A DNA stretch of 64,000 nucleotides. Origin: Apostichopus parvimensis. Its lineage: Eukaryota; Echinodermata; Holothuroidea; Aspidochirotida; Stichopodidae. The stretch covers positions 53,559-117,558 of the forward strand of contig KN886280.1 of assembly GCA_000934455.1 (NCBI GenBank), written 5' to 3'. The position numbers were made by a program, and so were the translations under genes. Under the pieces are notes generated by a model. It did not search any database and was not told the DNA's origin. It worked only from the letters and a program-made list of their open reading frames with translations. Below, piece after piece: positions 34,356 through 46,239 of this stretch. Every line of letters starts with the position of its first letter. The first letter of the stretch is position 1.

Positions 34356-35737
34356 TGTTCTTCTCGAATTACAGTGTTCAACAAAATTAGTTATTAGCTC
34401 TCAAGCAGGGAATGGATCAAAATGTTGATGATTATTTCCAAAAGTTGGCCAAGTTGTAAATTTTGTAATGGTTAAGTAATTAAATTGCCAACTTGTTAAA
34501 TATAAGGGGCAGTGATAAATCAACCTACAAAAAAGAAAATTACTACTTTGGAACATTCAAGTTTATGATAGTACAGTGTAACAAAAAGTCCTGGGTTCAA
34601 TTCTCTTGCTAATCCACTGTGCTGTGTCCTTATGTAAGGCTACAATGCACTTTATATTGCTCGTCCTCAGCTCAACTCTGGCTGTGAAATTTAGTACTAG
34701 CATTGCTGGGGATGTATTCATGTCCAGTCTAGAGGAGTGTCTTCTAGCCATATAGACCTATAATGGTTTGGATGGATTCAACTTGCAATAGTGGTCTTGT
34801 TAACTTAAATGTTGTCTTAAAATTTTAAGACCAGTCAGAAGACATAAAATGCTATTTTTGTCAGTTTCCTAAACAAACATTGTCCCTTGTCACCCAGCAA
34901 CTCCCTGCCCTGGTTCGAAACAAAGATGCCACTAGGCTTAGCAGACCTGTGTTAAAATTTAAAGGGGTATATCACAGAGGTGCTTGGTAAAAACCTGCCC
35001 TCCCCTTCCACTTAGCAAAGTAGATATGTGTAGTGCACTGGAAGAACTACAGTGGTTCGAGTCTAAATATTCAAGATGAACTGGGTTCAATTCATTGCAA
35101 AAATCTTGGGTTGCTTTCTTGAAAAAGAAATTTCTTCCACTTGGTTCAGTCTACTCTGTTGCGAGTGATTATCCAGAAGATCTGGCAAGTTAACCTGGGA
35201 TACACTTGTGCCCCATTCAAGGAGAGTCAGTGTGACTTGCCTGCACAAAAGAAACCAGGGTTCTGGCCCTCCTGGGGACGAAAGGCAACTTTCTGAGAGT
35301 TACCTTATTACAGGACTCCAGATATGGTTTAGTGTACTAGCTCTTGGACAAATTCTTTTCAGCATGCTTCCTCAAACCCTTCTTATGTTTTCTTTTAGGT
35401 GATACAAAGGGGAGTTACATTTCATTGCAAACACCCAGAATTTTCAACGAAAATAAGATTCAATGATGGTGGGTCTCCAGCTAGAGTTTTACAACTTAAT
35501 GCCAGTCTATTATCATGTTGAACTTCAAAAACTGAAAAGAAAGACTTGTACATTTTAACACAATTACTTTATTGTGTGCTTAACTATTTGAACTGCAAAA
35601 AATAAAAGCTTCAGATACAATATCAAATGCATGTTCGATTTTACATGCGGTTACCCAGTTGTAATTAAAAATACAGTTCCAGAAGTTTCAATAAAATTCT
35701 GCAAAGGCAGAAAAGTCTGTGACATTCAAGATAGGTC
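34356..35737. other. No gene seen
   Basis: The stretch is AT-rich. It separates the ballast element from the 3' end of the convergent transposase gene. Short frames here have no motifs. Confidence 0.45.
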
Positions 35738-38700
35738 TCATGGAAGATTAAACCGGCTTTTGTGCTTTCTCACAACATCAGCTTTGCTTGGCCTGGAATA
35801 TGATTTGGATAATGGCGCTGGTACTTCCACATCATCACCCTGAGAAGAATCTTGACCAGACTGCCAGATATTCAGTAAAGTCACAAAAAGTTCATTGACA
35901 TAGTCTAAATACAAAGTAGAGAAAACATTTCATCAGTATATAACCCAAAACCATTTTTAACTTGATCAACCATCACATTATATCCCTTAAAGGAATATTC
36001 CCATGGACTTTTGAAAAAAATAAATAAATAAACAAAAAGAAAAAAATTGTTGCCGAGGATTGAAACAATAAGTTAACATAAAGAAATTGAAGGTTTTCTT
36101 GATGTGATGTCACAAAATTTCAATAAAATTTGAACAATTTATTATAATAAGGCCAAACATTTTAAAAATGCTGTCAAGTGGTCAATCTTTAACCGATTTT
36201 GATGAAATGTTGTGCTATTTTCATTGTTTATAGCACATTTGCTTTCAACCAAGCTCAAGTTGTTGTTTCCATAGATATTTAAAACAATAGTCATACAGTA
36301 CAAAGATGTTGCTTACCATATGTAGTATTAGTTAGCACTTTCACATCTGTGGCTTCTCCTTTTTTGTACTTTGGGAAGCGAAGGTTGAATCTTTCCTGGC
36401 CAGTATTCATGTTCGCTTGTGCTCGGTTAGCATTTTCATTGTAATGCAAGGCAGCCATCTGCAATCTGTGAGTATAAAAGGCATTTTTCTTAATTAAAGA
36501 TTTTTTACATTTCTTTCTCATATTTTTCATAATATTTTACTCTATGGCCTATCACAATTAAAGGTCTATGGATGTATAGAAGCAAATAAATCTCAATTGC
36601 TTTAAAACCTTTATAAAGAACATGGAAATAGCAAAGCAATTCTTTAAAATCCACCTCGAATTGACTTTGAATTTGCAGGCATCAATTGACATATTTGTAT
36701 GCTAAATTTTCAGGTTTTTTAAAATTTCCTTTGTCAAATTTTTTCCTTGCTAAATTTCTTGTTTTTTTTTAAAAGTATATAAAGGGTCGCAGCAAACAAT
36801 GATAAGTTTTTGACTCTTTAACATCCCCAATCAAGTGCATGAACAAATATATTTCTCACAATTAACACAAATAGTACCGGAGTATGGGGTGGCTTCTCCC
36901 CCCTCCCCCCCCCAAAAAAAACAATTGTCAGAAGAGTTTTTACAATTTTTTTCAATAAACCTCATATTAAATTAGCTAGTACTAGTACTTATGGCAATTG
37001 GGCGAAAAAAATTGGCCCAAATATTCTAGCTGCCTTAATCAGAAATTAAAAGGCTTGCATAAAACTTTCAAGTTGTGTGTCTAGCCATACATCTCTTTTT
37101 AATTTGCTAAATTTAAAACAAATTCTACAAAAAAAGATCTATCCTGCTTTTCTGTTCATTGTATACGGCTTAATACAATTCAAACTTCCACTCTTTTATA
37201 CTTGTTTCAACCCTTATAGTCATGCCAATTAATTTCCAAGAAAGCCTTGCCTAAGATAATTATACGTGCTCATCATGCCTTTGTATCCAAAATGAAACAT
37301 CTTTGGAGCAAAATGAATCACAATCTTGTGAAAGGTTTCTACACCTGAGGTTTGGTGATAGGGCGACAGTTTCTGGACATCTTTCAGGAGAGTTGTCTTT
37401 TAAAGAATATCCAATAGCTTCACACATGCCTCTGTGTATGTTAATGGAAAACATAAAAAACAGAAAGTGAAAATATGAAGATCGTAAATAACCTACAGTA
37501 GCTTTCAGATGTAAATAAATCTACAAAGAAAATCTCATCCAAAATTCATGAATTTAAAATTGCTTCAATTTCCACTGTGCAGGAAAATAAATTAAAATTA
37601 GAGGAATTTTGTCCCTATTTTTGTGCAAAATTAATGGTTGCATCAAACAAATAAGGCGCAATTGATCAGAATTGTAATCAACTATACTTACGTGGCTTCA
37701 GCCACTTCTTCTTGCGTTATTTTGTTGTTAGTTTACCGTGCTGACATTTTGGGAAAAGTTCAGAGTCATGAGTATGTATATTCTGTATATGGTTTGTTAC
37801 AGATTGCTACTTCGCAAGCATCACTTCTCCATCTCCATCAGATGTTGAAGCTGCAACCCAGTAGAGATGGTTTGAGATGCTTTTTGACCATTCCCCAACA
37901 GCGGTACATGTCTTCCTCTTTGCCAGTTGGTGAATTTTCTTAGAGAGACCTTTCTATGAAAAAAAGTAAACATATTTATTCTAACAGAATGATGCAGATA
38001 ATGATCCTGCTTCGGGTATAATACCAATGCATGAGACTGGGTTCAAGTTAGACCTGCAAGCATATCAGTTAAGTGCTGTTCATAAATAATTTCTTATTAA
38101 TTTTCAAAGCAAGTATATAAAAAAAAGAAACAAATTGATTTACCTTTAGCAACATGCCAAACATCATAGAAATGCTCAATGTCTGGCTGTTGTTCTCGCA
38201 TGTATTTGGCAATGGATCGATGCGTATCTGAAATTAATGTTTCAACGTTTAACCCACGCTATTGTATGTACTTCAGTCCTTTCGTTAGGCCTTAAAGTTC
38301 CATAGCATTACTCCTTGATACCTCGTTGCTCTGAAAAATATATGTAACATCACATTTAATTTATGACAATATCATACTAGTTCAGCCGTTTGTTACCACT
38401 TCATATCTGGTACCACAGATGGCCTTATAAAAGACATTTTGAGAGGAGTAGAGATTAATATTATCACTAACTTGTAGCAGATACAGTAAGTTCAATCTAA
38501 AAGAAATATATTTGCAACACACATACAATGGATATGTTTTTTGTTTATAGATTCAACATTAAGACTAGAACACATATCAACCTGGCCACAGCAAATGGTA
38601 TATTATGCTAGGAAGAAAATTCTCAAAACCATAATTTCTTATCAAACTATCTTCATATCTGAGAAGCATTCATTCAAAATCAGTTTCAAGTATTTGAAAA

Positions 38701-40094
38701 TTATTATTTCCTAAAAATGTATAAACAAAAAAAGTGTAAAATTTATTGCACTTCAGGAATCAAATTTACAAGATTAAAACAATATATTATACCTGTACTA
38801 ATTCCAAATGGACAATCATGTTCCACTCAAAATCCATACAACTGTAGGAACCATACTTGGCTGAGTGTCCTGCACTGTCATGGCGTCCATCCCTTCCTAA
38901 TATCATAGGCATGCCAATCTTCACCAGCCTTTCCAGCATCTCCTTCTGTGTAGTATTCCACACCTGTCTAATCGTGGGCTGTAGTAAATGCCGTTGGTGC
39001 CTCATAAATGTTCGAATACCAATGGTTGGGCAGTTCAAATTGTATAAAACTCTGAACAATTTAGTCGGTGTTGCCCCTGCAAAAGGATTGAGGCACTCAT
39101 CATTACATCACAAAACACTTTCCCACCTATCAATGTTTGGCTGTCCCAATGTCCAGTTGCTTCACAATTAAGACATCTGTAGGCCACCCGAAGCAAGGTG
39201 CCAACGACTTTCTCAACTGAGGCAGTAATTGGCCCTTTACATGAAAGGCACAGACGGAATAAAGAGAGCAAGCAGCTTTCCATCACTAGAAAAACCCTTT
39301 CTCTGTCCTTTCCTGCTTCTGATTGAGAAGTTCTGTAACTGTAGAAAGTAAATATAATTTAACATAAAAACAAATAGATATCAGGATGATCTGAATAAGG
39401 TACCCTACATTTAAAGAAGGAATATTGTACAGATTTAATCTTGTTTGTATTTTCAACACAGGATTTGGATTGCAATTGCAGCAAATGAAATAGAAACTTA
39501 GATTGTTTTTCTTACTCTTACCACCCTCAGCAGTTGTGTTCGGTTATTCTTTAAAAGAACATTCAACAAGAACAATGTAATATACAGTATAAAGTGAATT
39601 GAGGTCAATTAGCAAGCAATTCACATTTTATTTTATATTGTAGATATCATAAAACATAAAACTGTACCTCTTTGGAATGGTGGGCACATCTTCCTCATAA
39701 GAGGATTCTTCCTCATAAGATGATTCCTCTTCCTCTGAGGTTGAAGATGGTCTGTAATCCGAGGATGATTGCTCCATCTTCTGAGGTGAATCTTTACATG
39801 GAGATTCCTGCTTAAAAGATGGAGATGGTCCTTTACTTGGTGAAGCGACAGGAGCTTGTTCGTGTGACTCCAACAAGGTGCACTGACAATAAGCCTCCAT
39901 CAGAGATGGCACCTCAGTCTGGGACACTAAATGGAATTTAAAAAAAAAAAATTCATCACTCATTGTAAGCCACAAACAATTTAAATGGAAAATCATTTCA
40001 AAAAGACATGTCATTGACTCAAAAACTTAATGAAAACTACTGTACCTGTTGATATCATCTGTGGTGGTGTGTTTGATATATTGAAGTCTTCAGT
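35738..40094 (-). pseudogene. THAP-family Kolobok-like transposase gene, copy 2
   Basis: Eight exons in phase, 5' to 3': 40,094-40,046, 39,926-39,668, about 39,340-38,793, 38,330-38,144, 37,949-37,692, 37,431-37,266, 36,465-36,317 and 35,904 to about 35,738. Exon 2 is acidic and Ser-rich (SSSDYRPSSTSEEEESSYEE). The core holds CLSCKG, CLNCEATGHWDSQ, RDGRHDSAGHSAKYGSYS, FYDVWHVAKG, SNHLYWVAAS, YHQTSGVETFHK and ALHYNENANRAQ, ending KSRFNLP-stop. Plausible catalytic acids are the Asp of DGR, the Asp in SDTHRS and the Glu of SGVETFH. The THAP exon is not found upstream. About four in-frame stops and one frame change show it is dead. Confidence 0.82.
35987..36282. mobile_element. Candidate TTAA-flanked MITE in an intron
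   Basis: TTAA at 35,987-35,990 is followed by AGGAATATTCCCATGGAC. TTAA at 36,279-36,282 is preceded, read inward on the minus strand, by AATATCTATGGAAAC. The tips are only partly alike. The 300-bp AT-rich body has no coding sequence and sits within the last intron of transposase copy 2. Confidence 0.35.
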
Positions 40095-40488
40095 CTGAAA
40101 AGAAAAGACAAAAGAAATCTAGCAAACAATGCATCCATATATTTATTATACAAAGCTAAAAAAATATCCTATACTGTATTTTTTTTATCTGTGCTGACAA
40201 AATATTCCCATGAAATCTGGAGGTATAAGCATCATATTTTCATATGTTCTTATTAACTTCTCTGCTCTGTGAACCTTATAAGCTCAACCTTTTAAGAGAA
40301 CATTTTCACACGGCTCAAACTGCGGCAATCTTGGTTTTTCTCCAGAATCAAAAATTTGCACTTCCCTAATATGAACTGCACTAATCATTTAATTTAATGT
40401 TTCCAGTAAGGAAAAGGATTACAACATCAAGAATTACCCAACTTTAAGGAGATTAGCACTGCTACGACAGTAAATTTTTCAAGGCCCC

Positions 40489-42229
40489 TTAAAGGTATAT
40501 GGACAGGTTGGAATTTTACTATGAATGTATTGCTTATTTATGTCCGATCATATTCTCAATATAAATTCTTTAAAAATTTGCTGTAGTCTTTCAGAAATTA
40601 AGGATTAATTACTCAGATCAACGATAAAGAAACGCCTGAAAGCACGTTTCTAAAATTTGACTTCTGACACGATGTGACGTAGAATCGAGAAGGGATAAGA
40701 GCATGCGTTTATGGGGCACACGATGTGAAAACTCCTGATGTTTACATTGAGTAATCGAACTGCTATATATTGTGTATCAATCTATACCAAAAGCACGTAA
40801 TCGTTACCATTGTTTCGTTCGTTGACAAATTTGTGTTCGTACATCTTTATTCGTTTATTCTAAACGCTGTTGAAAAGATAATTAATTTGTTTACATTCTA
40901 ATTCTGTATGACTACATCGTATTCAATTTTATTTTGGGAAATACTGTTCAAAGTCTTAAGTTTGGAGAGAGAGTTTTGAGTAACAATGCCGCGGCGTTGT
41001 ATAGTAGGTTGCAGTAACACTAAAAGTGAAAATATAAGTCTACACGTATTTCCAAAGAAACAACCTACGCGTTCGGCCTGGATGCAAAGTGTAAAGAACA
41101 CCCGAAAAGATTGGTCCGGACCATCAAAAGAGAGTCTTGTGTGCAGTTCACATTTTCGTGAGGAATGCTTTGACTTGTTAGCTGGACAGTATTATAGTCA
41201 GCTTGGATTTACGCCACTAACCCACAGGCGTCTCAAGCCAGATGCAGTGCCAACTCTATTCGGTGGGAAAGTTACTGCGGGGCCTAGGACAACTTCTGCT
41301 ACTAGTACTAGTGCTACAGCAGCTGAAAAACACGATGAAGCTCCAGGACCTAGTGCTAGTACTAGTAGTAATATTCCAGGTGAAACCCCAAGCCGTCAAG
41401 TTGGAGGAGCCTTTCTCAAAAGAGAAAGAAAAAGAGTAAGTTGACTTCAGACTTCAGCTTTGCAAAATCAGGCCTATGCTACTGTAGGCCGAACCTGGAG
41501 TTTGTTTTTTAAAGAAGAATAGTAGTAGCTGGGCTTCTAGGGGAACAGTTGCAGAAACCCAACCTCGGTTAATGTTCGTTGACTGTTTGAGAATGTTAGC
41601 TGAAACATTAATGTTTCTAAAGCCTGGCTCTACAGGAATGGCTATTTTGTGAAGCACCTTGATTTTTATTTTAACAAAGAACTGCAACAAACCATTGAAA
41701 AGTACAGTAAATTCATGGCTTTAATACGTCACTGTTTAATTCTCTTGTAGCCTCACTACTGTGGTTACATTAAAATTTGGTGGGTATTCTGCAATTATGT
41801 CCTCAAAAATGACATTTCTATTCTGATGCTGAAAAGTTAGGCCTATTATTTTGATTACTTCAGATTCATATTTTCAAAGGTCTTGCCACACATTGCAACA
41901 GTAGAATCAGTGGAAGAAATTGTTTTAATTTTGTAGGTAATTCTTTTTTATTCTTTTGGGATGGTGAATGACTTATTACAGTACCGTATTGATTTTTTTA
42001 TACACAGATTCTTTGTGAGGCAGAGGAAGATGCAAAAAAAGAAACACCACTCGCTCCACCAGTGACACAAAAGATGAGACTAACTTTTGTTTCAGAGTTG
42101 CTTCCAGAGCCTGCACCCATCCCAACTGATGAAGATGATCCTTGCAGTGTGAGCACACAGGTAAATAGATATAGGTTTAAACTAGAGTTAAAAAGTTAGG
42201 CACTATATCCTTGTCCATATTTATTTTAA
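40489..42229 (+). mobile_element. TTAA-flanked element carrying THAP exons
   Basis: The left end is TTAA (40,489-40,492) then AGGTATATGGACAGGTTGG. The right end, read inward from 42,229, is TTAA then AATAAATATGGACAAGG, a weaker match. The left tip is shared with the ballast-carrying element at 31,030, with the same GTGACGTAG(A/T)ATCGAGA motif inside (40,674-40,690). It contains two exons of a THAP gene and nothing of the transposase core, so it looks like an internally deleted member. It is inserted just upstream of transposase copy 2 and may have displaced or replaced that gene's first exon. Confidence 0.6.
40986..42160 (+). CDS. THAP-domain protein, partial gene
   Basis: Exon 1 (40,986-41,435) starts MPRRCIVGCSNTKSENISLH, with a full THAP zinc finger: CIVGC, FPKKQPTRSAWMQ, RKDW, VCSSHF and a C-terminal PLTHRRLKPDAVPTLF, which is the conserved AVPTxF close of THAP domains. 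A Ser/Thr/Ala-rich linker follows. Exon 2 (42,008-42,160) adds a Glu-rich segment (EAEEDAKKETP) and ends at a GTAAAT donor after CSVSTQ. THAP domains bind DNA; in Kolobok transposases they recognise the element ends. The frame is open throughout both exons. No third plus-strand exon was found before the element end at 42,229. Confidence 0.78.
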
Positions 42230-42379
42230 ACTTATGAAGTATCTTGGTCTAGCAATCTGCCATACTTTGCTTGCATCAGGGATTATTGAGTCTGATGTAG
42301 TAATATTCCCAATGAACCCTTCGTTGGGTCTCTGGACCGAAATACCATGATCGGTTCTAAAAAAGTCATTCAGTTGTAA

Positions 42380-42735
42380 AGCACAGGTTTGGAAAACGGA
42401 ACATCATCTCAATCTTCCTACAGTTGTTTCCAGATAAGATCATACCGGAGGGCAAAATTAGATTCCCCGCGTACATGTTGCCTGTGCGAGGTTGAGAGGA
42501 CCAACATCCACTGGCTTTCCTCTTTTTGCAATTGTCACACCTCCAGGTCATGAAAAGGCAACTTCCTCTCTTGCATTCCAATCAGGCTTTCAATTAATGG
42601 AAGAAATTCCACACATTTCGGAGTTGACACAGCCTCCAGTCACCAGTCAGACAGGTCTTCGGCATAGTCCTCCTCTTGCACATCACTTTCCATTGGAACA
42701 TTAAAGACCTCTTTCTCTAATGTAGAGCACTCGAA
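42380..42735 (-). pseudogene. Kolobok-like transposase exon fragment, copy 3
   Basis: After an ATCACAG acceptor the minus strand reads DFFECSTLEKEVFNVPMES, then an acidic stretch. In a second frame it gives CDNCKKRKASGCWSSQPRTG, NMYAGNLILPSGMILSGN and KIEMMFRFPNLCF. This is the same exon as copy 2's CLNCEATGHWDSQ segment, so it is a separate copy in the same orientation. It contains at least one stop and one frame change. Confidence 0.68.
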
Positions 42736-43684
42736 AAAGTCTGTGATGGAAAGAAACATAAAATGCAATGATATTAGAACAAAGAAGCACTGTTACTTTT
42801 GTTGACCAGCAAGAGTTTTGTATTAACTAATTATGAATTAATTAATGTCAGCCAACCAAGAGGGTTTATGTTTCGACCAAATTTCTTTTTTTAGTAAGCT
42901 TTCTGGTTACCTGAAGTTACTTTCCAACACAATGGATATGGTACATGACCTCAATCATAATTTTTTTTAGCACTTTTCAACTTCAGCCAACTTTGACTTC
43001 TTGATTTATTAAAGTCATTATGTTTACCCTTTTCTCACAATTGTTCAGATTTTTAACTCTCTTGACATAACAACTGTCATGAAAACTGCTAGTTATAACC
43101 TATTCACGAAAGAAATGTTCACAAATTAACCTAAACCAATGATTTTGTAATTTGAAAATATATGATTTGGTTTTAAATTTGGAGTCTCTGACTTTGCTTT
43201 CTCTACTCAGTATCGGCAATGTACTCTCCAAGTGTGAAGTTCCACAAATGTTTCTTATTTGAGTTCACATATGTACAAGACAAGGTGTGATACAACACGA
43301 CACCACTATGGCATAACTTTCTTCAGCCATCAGCAAGGAATGAAAATGATGAACTGCCATAAAACAAATTTATATTATGAATACTGTAGGACAGTGAAGA
43401 CTAGCTCTACAAGGAATTGAGAATTTATAACACTTGACAAGAGTTTTGGGGCTTATGTATGAAAGCTCGAATCTTTTTAAAAAGTCGGGAGGTTAAAAAG
43501 GCCATGACACAGGACGACCCTAGTGGGGCCAGTTTAACCGGCACCCTGACCCAATTGTAAATATGCTCTCGCAGTTGCCCGAGGGACCAGGGTATATGTT
43601 GAGGCCTGCAGGAAATGAAACTCGAATAAAAGACCTGCATATCCGTCGCTGCATCCGTCCCCTATAGTTAACGGCATATGTCAA
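42736..43684. other. No gene seen
   Basis: AT-rich sequence without coding support or clear repeats. Confidence 0.45.
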
Positions 43685-43875
43685 GGAGGATATTCGTCCG
43701 GGGGTATTTATCCGGGGGGTAATTGTCGTCTAGGGGGGTATTCGTCCGAGGAGGTAGCTGTCCTGGTGGGTAGTTGTCCGGGGTTTTTTTGTCCTCGGGG
43801 GTATATGTCCGGATGGTAGTTGTCTGGGGTGGTATTTGTCCGGGGGTAATTGTCCGGTGGGTAATCGTCCGGGAC
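43685..43875 (+). repeat. Degenerate 15-17-bp minisatellite, GTCCGGGGGTA unit
   Basis: About eleven units of the type 'gtccgggggtaattgtccgg' occur, each with small changes in the middle (attc, attt, attg, agct, agtt). The tract is strongly G-rich on the plus strand. Confidence 0.8.
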
Positions 43876-44694
43876 TCGCAATCAGCAAACGTAACATAAG
43901 GTATCTGGGACTGTTAACCTGGAATGATCTCCAGACTCGAGAAAAAATACTCCCTCCCTACCAAGCTTTATAATAAATTTCAAATCCTACCTGCTATCTG
44001 GTTATATTAAGTTTATATTTTCATATTATTATCTAGCCATGCGTTTCCCTTTTTTCCCTTTCATCTTCTTTTGCCTTGTTTAGCGTTTTGTCCTAGATAT
44101 TATGTTAAAGAATATTGTTATCTTCCAGTCATGATGTTATTGTTTCCCTGTAAAGGGGATTCACATTCCACGAGCTTTAAGTACCTACCTGTGCAATCCC
44201 CTCAACCACTACCATATATTAAGTCTATTGTAGAACACATCACTGTCAATTGCATTCTTCGTTGAAATAAAGTTGGAAAGGAACTTTATCGGTTCTATTT
44301 CAAGCTTTTATTTGATCGTATAAACCTCTGCAATATTCATTTATAAGTACAAGTGATGAAAAGACCTTGTCAGTAGATATACTGCAACTCTGTGTATTTA
44401 ATATGTGTACAACTAGGAACTGATGTTACAAAAGGGACCTTATCATTAGTTGCATAACACTGATCTTGTGTTCCTGCATGTGCTACCCTAGAGTTTGTAT
44501 TATTGTAAGAGAATGTACAATGCTCCATATGTTTACCAGTTAAACATCACCTAAAAAGTTTGCAACTAACAATGTCAGTTTGCCATGCATATTGGCAAGA
44601 AATTATTGTAAAAGTAAAGACTGCCAGAAAGAATTACGTTGACGAATTTGACCCAAAACTAATGACTCTAAGTGTCAATTTACTGTAAATTTCC
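43876..44694. other. No gene seen
   Basis: No supportable coding, RNA or repeat feature. Confidence 0.4.
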
Positions 44695-44775
44695 GGGGGC
44701 TTCCCCCACCAGGGCGTTGCCCCTGGACCCCACCAAGGGGCCCTAAGGCGGGCCCCTGGACCCCACCCATGAAGG
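44695..44775. repeat. GC-rich direct-repeat island
   Basis: 'gcccctggaccccacc' occurs twice within 45 bp in an otherwise AT-rich region, with 'gggggcttccccc' as a local palindrome. It may be the edge of an interspersed repeat. Confidence 0.55.
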
Positions 44776-45511
44776 TAAGGTTTCATAACAGTATGTAAGA
44801 TTGTACGGAAAATAAGAAAAGAAAGAGGCTTCAGATATGGACGTCACTACCATATGTAAAAACCTTTTCTCCGGTCATTCTTTTTGCAAAAAGAATGATG
44901 ATAATTCGACAATGCTCTCCTGCAGTGGCGACGGACAGGTTGGTACCCACTCTCTCAGCATTCCGGAAAGTGACTAAAGGCTGAGAATTGACTCACGTCT
45001 GTCGGATGTGGTCGGACATTAAATGGCGGCCCCGGGAACAGAATCGGATTGTAATAGTTACAAACTTGCCTCTCTTGTACTCTGAGCACTGTGCGAACTA
45101 CAAGGAAGATTAAATGACACTCGAGACAAGTCGACAAGGGGCCCCGGTATATAAACCAAAAAGTACTATAAACACACATCTAGTATCTATGCAAATTCGG
45201 TATACACACAAATAACAGGCGCGACGACGCTCCATGGAACTGCTTCTCTGAGAAGCAGTTCCCTGGACGCACCAGTAGAAAAAATTGAGGCATGTGCAAT
45301 AAATCTTCCTAACAGGTAATATGTTATGTTTTTAACAATGTCATATTTGTTATCTTAGTTGCTACATAACACTGATACTGTACCAGCTTATAGGCAGGGA
45401 CGTATCTAGGACTGGTAGGACGAGGATTGGGATTGCAGGGTGAAGAAAATTAACTATGGTTAGTCTTTATACTACTCCATTGCTTGAGCACCAAGCACAA
45501 TATTATATTAT

Positions 45512-45561
45512 NNNNNNNNNNNNNNNNNNNNNNNNNNNNNNNNNNNNNNNNNNNNNNNNNN
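45512..45561. other. Assembly gap (50 N)
   Basis: Exactly 50 N, so the length is probably nominal. The duplicated block begins immediately after it. Confidence 0.99.
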
Positions 45562-45562
45562 A

Positions 45563-45880
45563 TCGACAAATGTAAAGAAGTTGTCGGAACAATTTGCTTT
45601 TGCTTTTTACAAGCGTTTTATTCATATAAGTCAACGTGGAAGAAAAATAGCACCGATTTTTAAAGTATTCGGTATGACCCGGCCAGGAGTCGAACCCCTA
45701 ATTTATCGGCTGCAAGTCGGATGCTCTAACCACTTGACCATGCAGTCGGTCTGAGAGGGTGGGGAAGGGGCGGGGAGTACAACTAACGACAAATGTAAAG
45801 AAGTTGTCGGAACAATTTGCTTTTGCTTTTTACAACCGTTTTATTCATATAAGTCAACGTGGAAGAAAAACAACACCGAG
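45563..45880. repeat. Direct duplication (about 90 bp) around a tRNA-like core
   Basis: 'gacaaatgtaaagaagttgt' and the following 70 bp occur at 45,565-45,655 and again at 45,786-45,878 with few differences. The spacer holds the tRNA-like sequence. The position next to a gap raises the possibility of an assembly artefact or of a longer tandem array. Confidence 0.8.
45672..45750 (-). tRNA. tRNA-like sequence (Cys-GCA-like), probably degenerate or SINE head
   Basis: On the minus strand an A box-like TGGTCAAGTGG and a B box GGTTCGACTCC lie at tRNA spacing, and TTGCAG places GCA at the anticodon. The acceptor arms do not pair well and the anticodon stem is imperfect. A working tRNA is therefore unlikely; a tRNA-derived SINE or a tRNA pseudogene fits better. 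Confidence 0.42.
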
Positions 45881-46239
45881 TTCTGAACTACTAAATGTTT
45901 CAACGCTATTAGCCCATGCTCTGAAACGTTTTGGATTACTGAATAATACTCTAACGATTTGTTGATTTTCAAACTGAAAATGAAATGTCAAATTATCAGC
46001 CAGAATTATGAGCTCGAAATTATCGAAAGCGGGCAAATTATACTTGTGAAGTTACATAAAAAAACAAATACAACATCTAAGGTTCTTTGCAAAGAAATTA
46101 CAGCAAAATATTAAACTTTTCATAAGGGTGTTTAACCAGGTCTCTTACCAATATTACTGGTAACACTTATATTTATATTTTAAGGACCCCTGGCAAGTGG
46201 ATCCAGGGTACAAAAATCTGTTAAGACTGCATTAGAGAG

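Noticed and set aside
35987-36282. Right end of the ballast or THAP transposon family
   Set aside because: The tip AGGAATATTCCC differs from GGTATATGGACA and lies inside an intron of copy 2, so it is listed only as a possible MITE.
41242-41439. A 65-codon frame overlapping the THAP gene
   Set aside because: It is the shifted-frame shadow of the Ser/Thr-rich linker.
43685-43875. CRISPR-like array
   Set aside because: Units are contiguous and short, with no unique spacers, and the genome is eukaryotic.
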